Notes: generated from the sequence alone by a model not told the origin. Positions 1 to 9,571 are shown, counted from the stretch's first letter. The stretch is DNA of 38,774 bases from Acidimicrobiia bacterium (GCA_022822525.1 JAJEBN010000049.1:1-38774); one strand, 5' to 3'. Numbers and translations: made by a program.

Positions 1-114
1 CGAAGAAACACCGACCGCGAGCCCCGCCATCGCCTCGCCCAGCTCGCACTCGCCGTCGCCCTGATCATCACCATCAAGCTCATCGACCACCGAGACCGCT
101 GGCAACCCCGCTGA
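1..114 (+). CDS. Possible transposase, C-terminal fragment (runs off window start)
   Basis: Reading frame 1 is open from the first base to a TGA at 112-114, giving 37 residues. The fragment is very basic at its start (RRNTDREPRHR), followed by a hydrophobic helix (LAQLALAVALIITIKLID) and a short charged tail. That pattern resembles the last helix of IS4/IS5-type DDE transposases, where a basic stretch precedes an 'LALAVALI' segment. I see no catalytic residue because the rest lies outside the window. The neighbouring gene, which lacks a start codon for its apparent N-terminus, fits an insertion at this point. The family call is inference from a short motif; another small membrane or DNA-binding tail is possible. 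Confidence 0.35.
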   Translation, partial: RRNTDREPRHRLAQLALAVALIITIKLIDHRDRWQPR

Positions 115-244
115 CCCGCCTATCGGCGCATCCTCTAAGGAACGCGAGATTCTGCTTCGCGCACTCCGCGAGTACAGCGAATCATGTGAGCCGCCGGGAC
201 TCACCCCGGACTGTCCGTTCTCCGTACCCACGGCACCCGGACTC

Positions 245-1579
245 ATGGGTTGCGGGGAGGAGTGCATAGACCTTCTCGCTAGGTACAACGCTCCGCGACA
301 ACTCGAAGAACTCGATCTTGGCGACGGCATGTCGATTCTCCGCGTCCGACGTCCGCGCGCGAGACGAGTGCGGGAGCGGGCAGCGTTTGACGCCCGCCAG
401 ATCTACCTCGAGGACAACGAGGCCAAACCGCCAGAGCAGTGGCGACTCGCCGCCGTGCTTCGCGGTCTTGAAGATCTCGTGATGACACCTCCGCCCCGCG
501 ACCTGGACCACGCAACTGAGCGTCGCGATCGCATTCGCGACTTGATCGGGTGTGCCCAACAACGGGGGCTCGACCTTGAGACGTACGTCGAGCCTTGGCT
601 GCGGCAGACGATCGCGGGTGGTGTCTTCACCTGCCTCGTTGCTGCTCGTAGTGCAGACGACACGGCCGACTTCGAGCTGCCGAGCGGCTGGTCGCTTGTG
701 GCACGCCAGCATCTTCAGTCCGATGGCGCCGAAGATGGGCACGAATTCACGGGAGAGGCGCTGGGATCGCTCCTTGGATCGGTCTACACCTGGTCCATGG
801 CGACGCCTCTCGACGACTTGTTGGACTGGGTGCCGGCGGAATCGCGCCTGTTCGAGAATTCGGTCGACCCTCCAAGCCTGGAGCTGACCGACGACGCAGC
901 CTGGATCATTGACCGATTCACGATGACATATCTTGACCGTTGGTCCACGCCGGCACTCCACCTTGAGTGGCTCTACCTCCATGGGCAGCATTCCGGGCCA
1001 TGCTCGTCCAGCGATATGAAGACGCGTGCAGTCGACGAGATGTCGCTCGCCAAGGAGATCGCAGATCGGCATGCTGCGAACTCACCACCTAGCCACGGGT
1101 TGGCGGCGCGACTGGTCGAGCCCGCGGTTCGGTTTATTGAAGACGGGCGCCGCGTGGAGGCAGCCGCTCTGTTCGAGGCGGCCGCGTACCACGAGCCGGG
1201 CAGCTTTCACTCCCTCAACAATCTCGGCTTTTGCTTGCTGCCCGATGATCCCGCGCGAGCACTCGGCCTCTTCGAAAAGGCAGTCGCGACGGGCCACAAC
1301 GACATCGAAGTAGCTCAAGTCAATCGCATCCTCACGTTGGCACTGCTTGGTCGCTTCACTTCAGCAATTGACTCCGCAGAGGTGTACCTGTCAAGACACT
1401 CATCGCGCCGCCAAGGATTTCCGGCATGGCTCTGGGACATTGACTCAGTGTTGTTTGAGGCACAGCCTCAATTGGTCGACTGTCGCGATTCCGAGAGCTA
1501 CGTCGAGTCAATCCTGCAACATGTACGGAATCAGGTGCGCGCCAGTGCAGCAGAGCCACAGGATCGTTCCTGGAATTGA
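245..1579 (+). CDS. Uncharacterised protein with TPR-like C-terminal half, probably 5'-truncated
   Basis: From the first ATG this encodes 444 residues. I do not recognise a named family. The N-terminal part is Cys-rich at its beginning (MGCGEEC). The middle is acidic with many Trp residues. Residues about 295-385 look like tetratricopeptide helices (AALFEAAAYHEPGSFHSLNNLGF, then DPARALGLFEKAVATGH), which suggests a protein-protein interaction role. The same frame stays open upstream to base 65 and reads like protein (EREILLRALREYSE, LTPDCPFSV), but it has no ATG, GTG or TTG there. The natural start may therefore have been lost, perhaps to the transposase-like sequence at 1-114. GC and codon use are visibly lower than in the core genes, which fits accessory DNA. 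It converges with the Lhr gene across 107 non-coding bases in which I see nothing. Confidence 0.6.
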   Translation: MGCGEECIDLLARYNAPRQLEELDLGDGMSILRVRRPRARRVRERAAFDARQIYLEDNEAKPPEQWRLAAVLRGLEDLVMTPPPRDLDHATERRDRIRDLIGCAQQRGLDLETYVEPWLRQTIAGGVFTCLVAARSADDTADFELPSGWSLVARQHLQSDGAEDGHEFTGEALGSLLGSVYTWSMATPLDDLLDWVPAESRLFENSVDPPSLELTDDAAWIIDRFTMTYLDRWSTPALHLEWLYLHGQHSGPCSSSDMKTRAVDEMSLAKEIADRHAANSPPSHGLAARLVEPAVRFIEDGRRVEAAALFEAAAYHEPGSFHSLNNLGFCLLPDDPARALGLFEKAVATGHNDIEVAQVNRILTLALLGRFTSAIDSAEVYLSRHSSRRQGFPAWLWDIDSVLFEAQPQLVDCRDSESYVESILQHVRNQVRASAAEPQDRSWN

Positions 1580-1686
1580 AACAAGCCTTCCTCGAGCACA
1601 GAGATCAAGTGCCGCAGAGTAGAGGCCTAGCATCACACATGAGGTTGCCCCGGGCTCCTCGTTGCGCCCGAACAAGGACTCAGCTG

Positions 1687-4600
1687 TCAATTTTGGAGGG
1701 TAGGGCCCCGGTATCCGGCGGCGAAGCCGTGCTCGATCAGTGCGTCGTGGATCGGGTGCTCGGCGGCGGGGCCTGCGTCGATGCGGGCCAGCTCGACCTT
1801 GGCGAGCCGGCCGTCGGCGAGTGCCTGACGCAGTGCGCCGATCCAGCGCAGGTCGGCTGCGGCGTGCTCGAAGGTGTGCAGGGTGCGCCCGCCACGGTCC
1901 AGTGCGACGAGCGGCGTGCCGTCGGCCAGCACCACGTGCGCGCCGGCAGTGCGGCTGGGTCGGCCGTCGCTGGGCGGCCAGCCGAGCGCGGCGCCGTACG
2001 GCTGGGCCGGATCAGCCGCGGCCAGCACCACGACATCGGCCGAGCGTTCGCTGCGGTCGTGCGGGAGCTCGGGTGTCGCGTGGCGGTCGGTGTGTGAGGG
2101 TTGCTGCCCGCGGTAGTCGCGCAGGCGCTCGACTGCGGCGGCGGTGGCGAACTGCGCCGCGCCGAGACCCTCCACGAAATGGCCGCGCCGCACGCTGCCG
2201 CGTTCTTCGAGCGCCCGCAGGATGCCGTAAGCCGCCGCGAAACCTCCCGTGTGGCCTTCGGCCAGCACGCCGGGCCGGGTAACGATGCCGTGCCGCTCCA
2301 GCAGCGCCTGTGCACCGCCGTGCGCACGCTCGGTGGGCGACGGCGCCGGCTCGCGCAGCAGCGAGGTCAGCGACCAGCGGCCCGCAGCACTTGGCGGCCC
2401 GCCGCTGCGCAGACGGCCGGGACGTCGACGGGCCGGACCCGATCGCGTGAGCACACCTGACCGGCCGCGCCGGGCACCCTGTCGGGCGCCTGCAGATCGG
2501 CTTGCGCCGGAAGATCGGCTGGCTGACTTGCTTCGGCTGCTGCGGCGGGGACCGAGTGCCCGCAGCGGCGCCAGCGTGTCGTTGGTGACCAGCCCTGCCC
2601 ATACCAAGTCCCACAACGCCGCCTGCACCTGCTCGGACAGGTTCGAGAGATCCGTAGGCCGCGTCGGGCCGGCGGACTGCCGTGCGGGCGCTCGCCCATC
2701 GGGTACAGCAACCGCCGATTCGGCGGGGGGTGCCGCGCTGTCGCCACTCTCACCGTTGTCGGCGGTCGCGGCGTGGGCTGCGCTGAGCAGGTCGGGCCAG
2801 AAGGCGGCGCCGTGCTCGGCGAGGTGAGCCAGCAGGGCCGCGGCGACGGGACCGTCGGGCCCGTCTTCGGTCGGCGGTGCCAGGGTGGCGATCTCGTCGC
2901 GCCAGTAGAGACGGATGCGGCCGTCGTTGGGGCCGAGCGATCCCGCGCCGATCCACACCAGTTCGCCGCTCGCCAGCAACGCGTCCAGATCGGCGCCGCT
3001 GTAGCGGACGACGCGTGCGGGCAGCACATCGGTCTCGAGGATCGAGGCGGCCACAGGCGCACCAGCGAGCTGCGTGATGGCGTCAGCCAGCGCATCGGCA
3101 CCGCGCCGTGGCCGGTCGATGCTGTGCCACGCGGCCAGGAAGCGGGCATACGCCTCGGGCGGCACCGGCTCCACCTCGCGCCGCAGCCGTGCCAGCGAGC
3201 GCCGTCGCACCGTTCGCAGCACCGAGGTGTCGCACCATTCGGTGCTGGTGCCGTCGGGCCGGAATGCCCCCCGGGTGACCCGCTTGGCGGATTCCAGCCG
3301 GTTGAGCGCCGCCGTGACCCGGACCTCCGCGATGCCCAGCCGCTCGGCAACGGCGTCGGCCTCGAAGGGCACATGCGTGGATGCGAAGCGAGCCACCAAT
3401 TCGTCGAGCGGGTCGGTGCCCGGTGTCAGCACGTCGACAGTCAGCGCGGCGGGCAGACCCACGGGCAGGGCGCAGCCCAGCGCATCCCGGTACCGGGCGG
3501 CGTCCTCCACTGCCACATACCGGGTCTCGCCCGCCACCCGCAGCTCGACAGCGCGGCGCTCGGCCACCAGCTCGGCCAGCCAGCCTTCGCCGGGTTCGCA
3601 GCGGTGCGCGATCTCTAGTGCGGTGAGGTCGCCGACCCGGCTGAGGACATCGGCGAGCTCGTCGGGGCTGCGAGCCCGGCGACCGTCGGCCAGGCGCTGC
3701 AGCTCCAGCTCGAGCGTGGCGAGCACCTCAGCGTCGAGCAGCTCCCGCAGTTCCTCTGCACCGAGCAGATCTGCCAGCAGGTCGCGGTCGAGCGCCAGCG
3801 CCGCGGCCCGGCGTTCGGCCAGCGGTGCGTCGCCGCCGTACATGAACACCGAGATCCAGTCGAACAGCAGGCTCTGCGCCATCGGCGAGGCGCCGTCGGT
3901 GTCCACGGTGACCATGCGGATCTTGCGCGACCGGATGTCGGACAGCACCTCGGTCAGCGCCGGCACGTCGAACACTTCCTGCAGGCATTCGCGCGACGTC
4001 TCGAGCAGCATCGGGAAGCTCGGGTACTTGGCCGCAACCTCCAGCAGCCCGGCCGATCGCTGGCGCTGCTGCCACAGCGGCACCCGCTCGCCGGGCCGGC
4101 GGCGAGGCAGCAGCAGCGCCCGGCCCGCGACCTCCCGGAAGCGCGACGCGAACAGTGCCGTCGAGGGCAGATGATTCACGATGGCGTCGCGCACCTCGTC
4201 GGGATCGAGGGCCAGGTCCGTCGCATCCAGCACCGGTGGGCCGCCAGCGCCCGGCGCATCCCAGGCGGACCCGTTGCCGGCCGCGCCTGCGCCGCCATGG
4301 TCGTCGGGCGACCAGACATCGGGCAGCCGCAGCACGATGCCGTCGTCGCTCCACAGCAGCTCGACGCCGCCCATGCCGTTGACATCCCCGCTGCCGACTG
4401 CTTGCTCGGCGAGCTTGGCCTGCAGCGCGATCCCCCACGGCGCGTGCACCCGGGCACCGAACGGGGTGAGGATGCAGATGCGCCAGTCGCCGATCTCGTC
4501 ACGGAAGCGCTCCACCACAATCGTGCGGTCGTCGGGCACCGCGCCGGTCGCCGCCCGCTGCGCGTCGAGATACCGCAGCACGTTGACCGCGGCAGAACGG

Positions 4601-6897
4601 TCGAGGCAGTTCTCCCGCTGCAGCTGCTCGACCAGCCGAGCAGTCGGCTCGGCGGCTCTTGAAGACGCGCTGACAGTTGAACCCTCCCGTTGCGTCGCCT
4701 GTTGTTTCCCGCTCTTGTTCGCTGCGCTCACGGGCCGCTCGGGCCCCGGCTTCGCCGTTCGGCTCAGCCTCTGGGCAGCTCGACGCGGAGGCGATGTCGG
4801 ATCGACGTCGCCGCGCCGGGCCATGACAGCAGCGCGCTCCGCTTCGGCATCGAGCAGCATCAGGTGCGACTCAAGATCTGCGGGCAGCTCGTCGCCGATG
4901 GTGCGGATGAACGCCCCGACCGCCCGGCCCAGCTCCAGCGGCCGGCCTGGACCGTCGCCGTGCCAGAACGGCATCTTGCCCGGCTCGCCCGGCGCGGGCG
5001 TCACCACCACCCGGTCGAAGGTGATCTCGGCGATCCGCCAGGTGGACGCTCCCAGCAGGAACGTCTCGCCCACCCGGGCCTCGTACACCATCTCCTCGTC
5101 GAGCTCGCCCACACGCGACCCGTCGGTGGTGAACACCGCGTACAGGCCCCGGTCGGGAATCGTCCCGGCGTTGGTGACCGCCAGGCGGCCCGCACCCTGG
5201 CGGGCCCGCAGCATCCCGGTGGTGCGATCCCACACGATGCGCGGCCGCAGCTCGCGGAACTCCTCAGACGGGTAACGGCCCGCCAGCAGGTCGAGCACCG
5301 AACTGAACACCTCCTCGCTCAGCTGCTCGTATGGCGCGGCCCGCCGCACGACGCGCAGGATGCCCTCGACCGACCAGTCGTCAACCGCGACCATCGCCAC
5401 GACCTGCTGGGCCAGCACGTCGAGCGGCTGGCGGGGGTAGCGGATCGCCTCGATCTCGCCGGTGCCCATCCGCTGGGCTACTACCGCCGCCTCGACAAGA
5501 TCGCCCCGGTGGCGAGGGAAGATCTTGCCCACGCTGGGCTCGCCAACCTGGTGCCCGGCCCGCCCGATGCGCTGCATGCCGGCCGCCACCGACGGGGGCG
5601 ACGCCACCTGGATCACCAGGTCGACCGCGCCCATGTCGATGCCCAGCTCCAGCGAGGAGGTGGCCACGATGGCGCGCACCCGGCCCGCCTTCAGGTCGTC
5701 CTCGATTCCCAGCCGCTGCTCGCGGCTGAGCGAGCCGTGATGGGCTCGCACCAGCTCGGCGCCCTCGGGCGGTGAGGTGCCCTCGGCTTCGGCTGCCCGG
5801 TTGAGCCCCTCCAGGTGCAGCTCGTTGAGCCGGGTAGCGAGCCGCTCAGCCAGCCGGCGGGCGTTGGTGAAGATGATGGTGGAACGGTGCGCATAGACCA
5901 GCTCCAGCAGCCGCGGATGGATCGCCGGCCAGATGCTGTTGGAGTGCGTCTGCGCTGTGTCCGACGGCGCCACCGCAAGCGACGACGCGGAATCCGACGG
6001 CGCGGTATCCGACGGCGCCACCGCGAGCGGCGGCGCGAAGTCATCGTCATGATCGACGCGCACGGCGCCGTTGGGCGCGGCGCCGGCACTCGCGGCAGCC
6101 AGATCGCCCATGTCGGACACCCCGACGATCACTTCCACGTCGAGCTGCTTGGTCATCCCGGCATCGGTGATCTCGACATGACGCGCCGCCGGCCGGTCGG
6201 GATCGCTGCCGCCGAGGAACCGTGCCACCTCCGACAGCGGGCGCTGCGTGGCTGACAGCCCGATCCGCTGCGGCGGCTGCGCGGTCAGCTCGCACAACCG
6301 CTCGAGCGACAGCGCCAGGTGCGTGCCCCGCTTGGTGGCCGCCACCGAGTGGATCTCGTCGACGATCACCCACCGCACCCACCGCAGCGTCTCGCGCGCC
6401 TGCGAGGTGAGCATCAGGTACAGCGACTCGGGCGTGGTGATGGCGATGTCGGGCGGGCGGGTGACGAGCCGCCTCCGCTCGGCGGCGCTGGTGTCGCCGG
6501 TGCGGACCCCCACGGTGGGCACATGCACCTCGACGCCCAGCCGCTCCGCTGCCAGGCTGATGCCCGCCAGCGGCGCCCGCAGGTTCTTGTCGACATCGAC
6601 GGCCAGCGCCCGCAGCGGGGACAGGTACAGCACCCGGGTGCGCTCGGCCCGGGCCGGCTCGGGCTCGGACATGACCCGGTCGATGGCCCATAGGAACGCA
6701 GCCAGCGTCTTGCCTGATCCCGTCGGAGCAGCGATCAGGCAGTGCTGACCCGCCGAGATGCTCTGCCAGCCCGAGACCTGGCACTGGGTGGGCGCCGCGA
6801 ACGTGGACGCGAACCACTCGGCCGTGGGCGCGGTGAACGCATCGAGCGCCGGGTGCATCCGGCCCGAAGCACCGCTGTCAGCAATAGCGCCAGCCAT
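1687..6897 (-). CDS. lhr: Lhr-type large ATP-dependent helicase
   Basis: This 1736-residue superfamily 2 helicase matches the Lhr family, in which a 3'-5' ATP-dependent DNA/RNA helicase core is followed by a winged helix and a long C-terminal domain; the family is tied to DNA repair. Visible motifs are Walker A APTGSGKT (57-64), DEIH (180-183), SAT (215-217), ATSSLELGIDMG (412-423) and QRIGRAGH (442-449). The family is usually about 1500 residues. The excess sits in low-complexity linkers: residues 290-318 between the two RecA domains, about 700-752 (KPGPERPVSAANKSGKQQ), and a Ser/Arg-rich stretch before the C-terminal AAGRWSL segment. A second ATG at 6858 (MHPALDAF) matches typical Lhr N-termini and may be the true start. 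The gene stands alone, followed by a convergent accessory gene. The 137 bases upstream show no clear promoter. Confidence 0.93.
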   Translation of the reverse strand: MAGAIADSGASGRMHPALDAFTAPTAEWFASTFAAPTQCQVSGWQSISAGQHCLIAAPTGSGKTLAAFLWAIDRVMSEPEPARAERTRVLYLSPLRALAVDVDKNLRAPLAGISLAAERLGVEVHVPTVGVRTGDTSAAERRRLVTRPPDIAITTPESLYLMLTSQARETLRWVRWVIVDEIHSVAATKRGTHLALSLERLCELTAQPPQRIGLSATQRPLSEVARFLGGSDPDRPAARHVEITDAGMTKQLDVEVIVGVSDMGDLAAASAGAAPNGAVRVDHDDDFAPPLAVAPSDTAPSDSASSLAVAPSDTAQTHSNSIWPAIHPRLLELVYAHRSTIIFTNARRLAERLATRLNELHLEGLNRAAEAEGTSPPEGAELVRAHHGSLSREQRLGIEDDLKAGRVRAIVATSSLELGIDMGAVDLVIQVASPPSVAAGMQRIGRAGHQVGEPSVGKIFPRHRGDLVEAAVVAQRMGTGEIEAIRYPRQPLDVLAQQVVAMVAVDDWSVEGILRVVRRAAPYEQLSEEVFSSVLDLLAGRYPSEEFRELRPRIVWDRTTGMLRARQGAGRLAVTNAGTIPDRGLYAVFTTDGSRVGELDEEMVYEARVGETFLLGASTWRIAEITFDRVVVTPAPGEPGKMPFWHGDGPGRPLELGRAVGAFIRTIGDELPADLESHLMLLDAEAERAAVMARRGDVDPTSPPRRAAQRLSRTAKPGPERPVSAANKSGKQQATQREGSTVSASSRAAEPTARLVEQLQRENCLDRSAAVNVLRYLDAQRAATGAVPDDRTIVVERFRDEIGDWRICILTPFGARVHAPWGIALQAKLAEQAVGSGDVNGMGGVELLWSDDGIVLRLPDVWSPDDHGGAGAAGNGSAWDAPGAGGPPVLDATDLALDPDEVRDAIVNHLPSTALFASRFREVAGRALLLPRRRPGERVPLWQQRQRSAGLLEVAAKYPSFPMLLETSRECLQEVFDVPALTEVLSDIRSRKIRMVTVDTDGASPMAQSLLFDWISVFMYGGDAPLAERRAAALALDRDLLADLLGAEELRELLDAEVLATLELELQRLADGRRARSPDELADVLSRVGDLTALEIAHRCEPGEGWLAELVAERRAVELRVAGETRYVAVEDAARYRDALGCALPVGLPAALTVDVLTPGTDPLDELVARFASTHVPFEADAVAERLGIAEVRVTAALNRLESAKRVTRGAFRPDGTSTEWCDTSVLRTVRRRSLARLRREVEPVPPEAYARFLAAWHSIDRPRRGADALADAITQLAGAPVAASILETDVLPARVVRYSGADLDALLASGELVWIGAGSLGPNDGRIRLYWRDEIATLAPPTEDGPDGPVAAALLAHLAEHGAAFWPDLLSAAHAATADNGESGDSAAPPAESAVAVPDGRAPARQSAGPTRPTDLSNLSEQVQAALWDLVWAGLVTNDTLAPLRALGPRRSSRSKSASRSSGASRSAGARQGARRGRSGVLTRSGPARRRPGRLRSGGPPSAAGRWSLTSLLREPAPSPTERAHGGAQALLERHGIVTRPGVLAEGHTGGFAAAYGILRALEERGSVRRGHFVEGLGAAQFATAAAVERLRDYRGQQPSHTDRHATPELPHDRSERSADVVVLAAADPAQPYGAALGWPPSDGRPSRTAGAHVVLADGTPLVALDRGGRTLHTFEHAAADLRWIGALRQALADGRLAKVELARIDAGPAAEHPIHDALIEHGFAAGYRGPTLQN
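5960..6024. repeat. In-frame short repeat inside lhr
   Basis: The 17-mer TCCGACGGCGCCACCGC occurs at 5960-5976 and 6008-6024, with a partial copy (TCCGACGGCGC) at 5993-6003. The offsets of 33 and 15 bases are multiples of three, so the reading frame is kept. It encodes repeated LAVAPSDTA peptides in the linker between the two RecA-like domains of Lhr. It looks like repeat expansion in a tolerant linker. Confidence 0.8.
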
Positions 6898-7034
6898 CTG
6901 GGCCCATTACTACTGCGGCGGTGTCACACCGACCGCCCCGAACGGCACAAGCGCTCGTGCCGCGGAGGCAGCACGAAACGTTGCGGGATCGCTGGAGCAG
7001 AAAGCTCTGACGCCCCCGCAGCCGGCGCCGAGCG

Positions 7035-7238
7035 CTAGCTGGGCGGGTTCAGGCTGCCGTCGAATCCCTGGTTGTGGGTGCCGTCGCACATCGGCTTCGT
7101 GCCCGACATCCCGCACCGGCACAGCGCTACGACGGCGTCGCCCTCAGACAGCGTGTTCCCTTCGTGGTCCGATACCTGACACGGTCCGCGGACCAGCAGC
7201 GGTCCGTCGTCCAGCACTGTCACGGTGACGTCAGCCAT
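7035..7238 (-). CDS. CDGSH-type iron-sulfur protein
   Basis: This 67-residue protein carries the complete [2Fe-2S] CDGSH signature: Cys40, Cys42, Cys51 and His55 in CRCGMSGTKPMCDGTH. Members are small soluble redox or Fe-S transfer proteins; the specific partner here is unknown. The frame is open further upstream, but ATG at 7238 is preferred. It has GGGAG six bases upstream (7245-7249 on the plus strand), and the longer version would add about 45 residues of unrelated, basic sequence. The start lies inside the last codons of the helicase gene upstream (8-base overlap, 7231-7238), so translation is probably coupled. Together with that helicase and the Lnt gene it forms a minus-strand run. The link between Fe-S chemistry and the helicase is suggested only by position. 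Confidence 0.88.
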   Translation of the reverse strand: MADVTVTVLDDGPLLVRGPCQVSDHEGNTLSEGDAVVALCRCGMSGTKPMCDGTHNQGFDGSLNPPS

Positions 7239-9555
7239 GCGATTCTCCCGGAGTGACATGGGTCGCACCCGACATGCCCACAGCGGGCACGCCCGGTGCA
7301 GGGGCGAGGCCAGTGTTGCACGCTCCGGCGCTTCCGGCGATCTTTGTGCTTGACGGACCGTTCGATGGGCCATCCAACGGTTCGGGCAGCGGCCGGCTCC
7401 AGACCACCGCGACCCGCTTGGTGGCCCGGGTCAGCGCCACGTACAGCGCCCGCAAGCCCTGGGCTTCTTCGTCCACCATCGCGGCGGGCTCCACCACCAC
7501 CACACCGTCGGTCTCCAGCCCCTTGCACAGCCGCACCGGCGCCAGGGTGACGCGGGGATGCAGCGCCCCGGTGGCGTTGCGGCTGGCGGCGGTAGCACGG
7601 CCGTAGTCCACCCCGGCGTCCTCCAGCAGCGATGCGATCTCGTCGATGAATCCGGCGGGCGATACCACCAGCAACGAACCGCCGTCGAGGGCTGCGGCTT
7701 CATCGTGCACGGTGTCGAGCACCGACTGAGCCACGTTCTGCGCGTGAACGAAGCGCGGCGGCGCGCCGTCGATGCGCACGGCCTCGGGCGGCGCCAGTCC
7801 CGGGGCGGCCGCAGCCAGCACCCGGTTGGCCAGATCGAGGCTGGGCTGGGGGATGCGGTAGCTCAGCGTGAGCTCCGCCAGACGGGGCGCAATCGGACCC
7901 GACGGCAGGTGGCGGAGGATCTCCTGCCAGCTCGACGGCGCGTGGGCCGACGTGGCCTGGGCAATGTCGCCCACCACTGTCATCGAGCCGTTGAGCGAGC
8001 GGCGGGCGATCATGCGCAGCGCCATCGGCGGCTGGTCCTGGCACTCGTCGACCACGATGTGCCCGTAGGTACGGATCTCGGTGTCGCTGCGACGCTTGCG
8101 TGAGCGTGAGCGGGGACCGAGCACCGAGTACGCCTCGTCCAGCAGCGGCACGTCGGCGTCGGTCCACTCGTAGTCGGCCTCGCTGTCGCCGCGGGGCCGG
8201 TGCAGCGATTCCCATGCGTCACGCTCGAGCAGGCCGTCGCAAGCAGACCGCAGCAGCGCACGCGAGCCGTACAGATCCCGCAGCAGCTGCGCGGGGGTCA
8301 GCAGCGGCCACATGCGCTCCAGCGCCGCCATCACCTCGGGATGGCGGGCGAACCGCTCGCGCAGCTTGCCGGGCTCGGGCCGGCGGCGGTGCGACGCCGA
8401 CATGGCCGCGTAGACCTCCTGCTCGACATAGGACCGACCCGCGTTGTGATGGCGGAATCGGCGGCGGGCCTCAGCCACGATCGCCCGCGAGGTGCCCACG
8501 GACAGGGTCACGTAGCCCAGCCCGAACTCCAATCGCAGCTCGCGGCGCAGCGGCCGCTGACGGTCGCGCACCGCGTTGACGATGACCTGCGACATCGCGG
8601 TGTCGCCCTTGGTGCGGGCCACCGCAGCCGTATCGGCCAGCCGGATCCGCACATCGGGGAAGATCTCGTTGAACAGGTCGGCCAGGACGAACAGGTGCAC
8701 GCCGACCTCGCCCAAGCTGGGCAGCACCCGCTCGACATAGCGCAGGAACAGCCGGTTGGGGCCGATGACCAGCACGCCCTGTCCTGCCAGCGGGAAGCGG
8801 TAGGTGTACAGCAGGTAGGCGGCGCGGTGCAGCGCCACGATGGTCTTGCCGGTGCCGGGGCCGCCCTGGCACACCAGGATGCCCTTGCGGGGGCTGCGGA
8901 TGATCTCGTCCTGCTCGGCCTGGATGGTCGACACGACCTGGCGCAGCTGGCCGCCGCGTCGCTCCTCGAGGGCTGCGTACAGGGCGCCGTGAGCGTTGAG
9001 CCGTGGACGGTCGCCATCTGCTTTGCCGTCACCCTCGCCGTCGAGCACGTCGAGGTCGAAGACCTCGTCTTCGAGATCGGCGAGCACTCGGCCGCGGCAC
9101 ACGAAATGGCGGCGTCGCAGCAGGCCGAGCGGGTCGCCGCCGGTCGCCCGGAAGAACGGCTCGGCGATCGGCGCCCGCCAGTCCACCACGACGGGCTCCT
9201 GGTGCTCGTCGGCCACCGCCAGCCTGCCGATGTGGAACGTCTCGCTGGGGCCGTTGCCCTCAGGCTCGTGGCCATCGAGGCTCGCCTTGACTGGACGGTC
9301 GATGCGGCCGAACACCAGCGATGACGAGCCCAGCTCGAGCTGGCTCAAGCGGCCGGCGACTGCGTCCTCGATCACATCGCGCTCGAACCGGGCTTGGCGG
9401 GTGCCGCCGCGGCCCACTTCGACCATCTCGCGCAGTCTCGTGGCCCGCTGCCGGGAGGACTCCAGCAGCGCATATGCACGGTCGATATGAGCTTGTTCTG
9501 CCTGGATTTCCGGATGGCTCACGCTGGGCCTGTCACCGTTTTTCGGGCTGGTCAA
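7231..9555 (-). CDS. HelD-like UvrD/Rep-family helicase (RNA polymerase-associated type)
   Basis: This is a 774-residue superfamily 1 ATPase. The N-terminus is helical and charged (residues 15-75), as in the HelD coiled-coil that enters RNA polymerase. Next come a conserved block (VVVDWRAPIAEPFFRA, about 123-137), a Q-motif (TIQAEQDEIIR, 210-220), Walker A GGPGTGKT (231-238), DECQD in the middle of the protein, and a C-terminal UvrD-like motif VI (ALYVALTRATKRVAVV). HelD proteins recycle stalled RNA polymerase with ATP hydrolysis. In actinobacteria, relatives such as HelR also displace rifamycins; whether this one does so cannot be read from sequence. The start used is TTG at 9555, 16 bases after the Lnt stop. 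GTG at 9522 (VSHPEIQAEQ) is a fair alternative. The 3' end overlaps the CDGSH gene by 8 bases. Confidence 0.88.
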   Translation of the reverse strand: MTSPKNGDRPSVSHPEIQAEQAHIDRAYALLESSRQRATRLREMVEVGRGGTRQARFERDVIEDAVAGRLSQLELGSSSLVFGRIDRPVKASLDGHEPEGNGPSETFHIGRLAVADEHQEPVVVDWRAPIAEPFFRATGGDPLGLLRRRHFVCRGRVLADLEDEVFDLDVLDGEGDGKADGDRPRLNAHGALYAALEERRGGQLRQVVSTIQAEQDEIIRSPRKGILVCQGGPGTGKTIVALHRAAYLLYTYRFPLAGQGVLVIGPNRLFLRYVERVLPSLGEVGVHLFVLADLFNEIFPDVRIRLADTAAVARTKGDTAMSQVIVNAVRDRQRPLRRELRLEFGLGYVTLSVGTSRAIVAEARRRFRHHNAGRSYVEQEVYAAMSASHRRRPEPGKLRERFARHPEVMAALERMWPLLTPAQLLRDLYGSRALLRSACDGLLERDAWESLHRPRGDSEADYEWTDADVPLLDEAYSVLGPRSRSRKRRSDTEIRTYGHIVVDECQDQPPMALRMIARRSLNGSMTVVGDIAQATSAHAPSSWQEILRHLPSGPIAPRLAELTLSYRIPQPSLDLANRVLAAAAPGLAPPEAVRIDGAPPRFVHAQNVAQSVLDTVHDEAAALDGGSLLVVSPAGFIDEIASLLEDAGVDYGRATAASRNATGALHPRVTLAPVRLCKGLETDGVVVVEPAAMVDEEAQGLRALYVALTRATKRVAVVWSRPLPEPLDGPSNGPSSTKIAGSAGACNTGLAPAPGVPAVGMSGATHVTPGESHG

Positions 9556-9571
9556 GGCTACTCACGGCGGG

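Noticed and set aside
182..1072. Open frame (296 codons) on the minus strand across the accessory TPR-like gene.
   Set aside because: Its peptide has no recognisable domain, whereas the plus-strand frame has TPR-like helices and a protein-like upstream extension. Kept as a weak alternative only.
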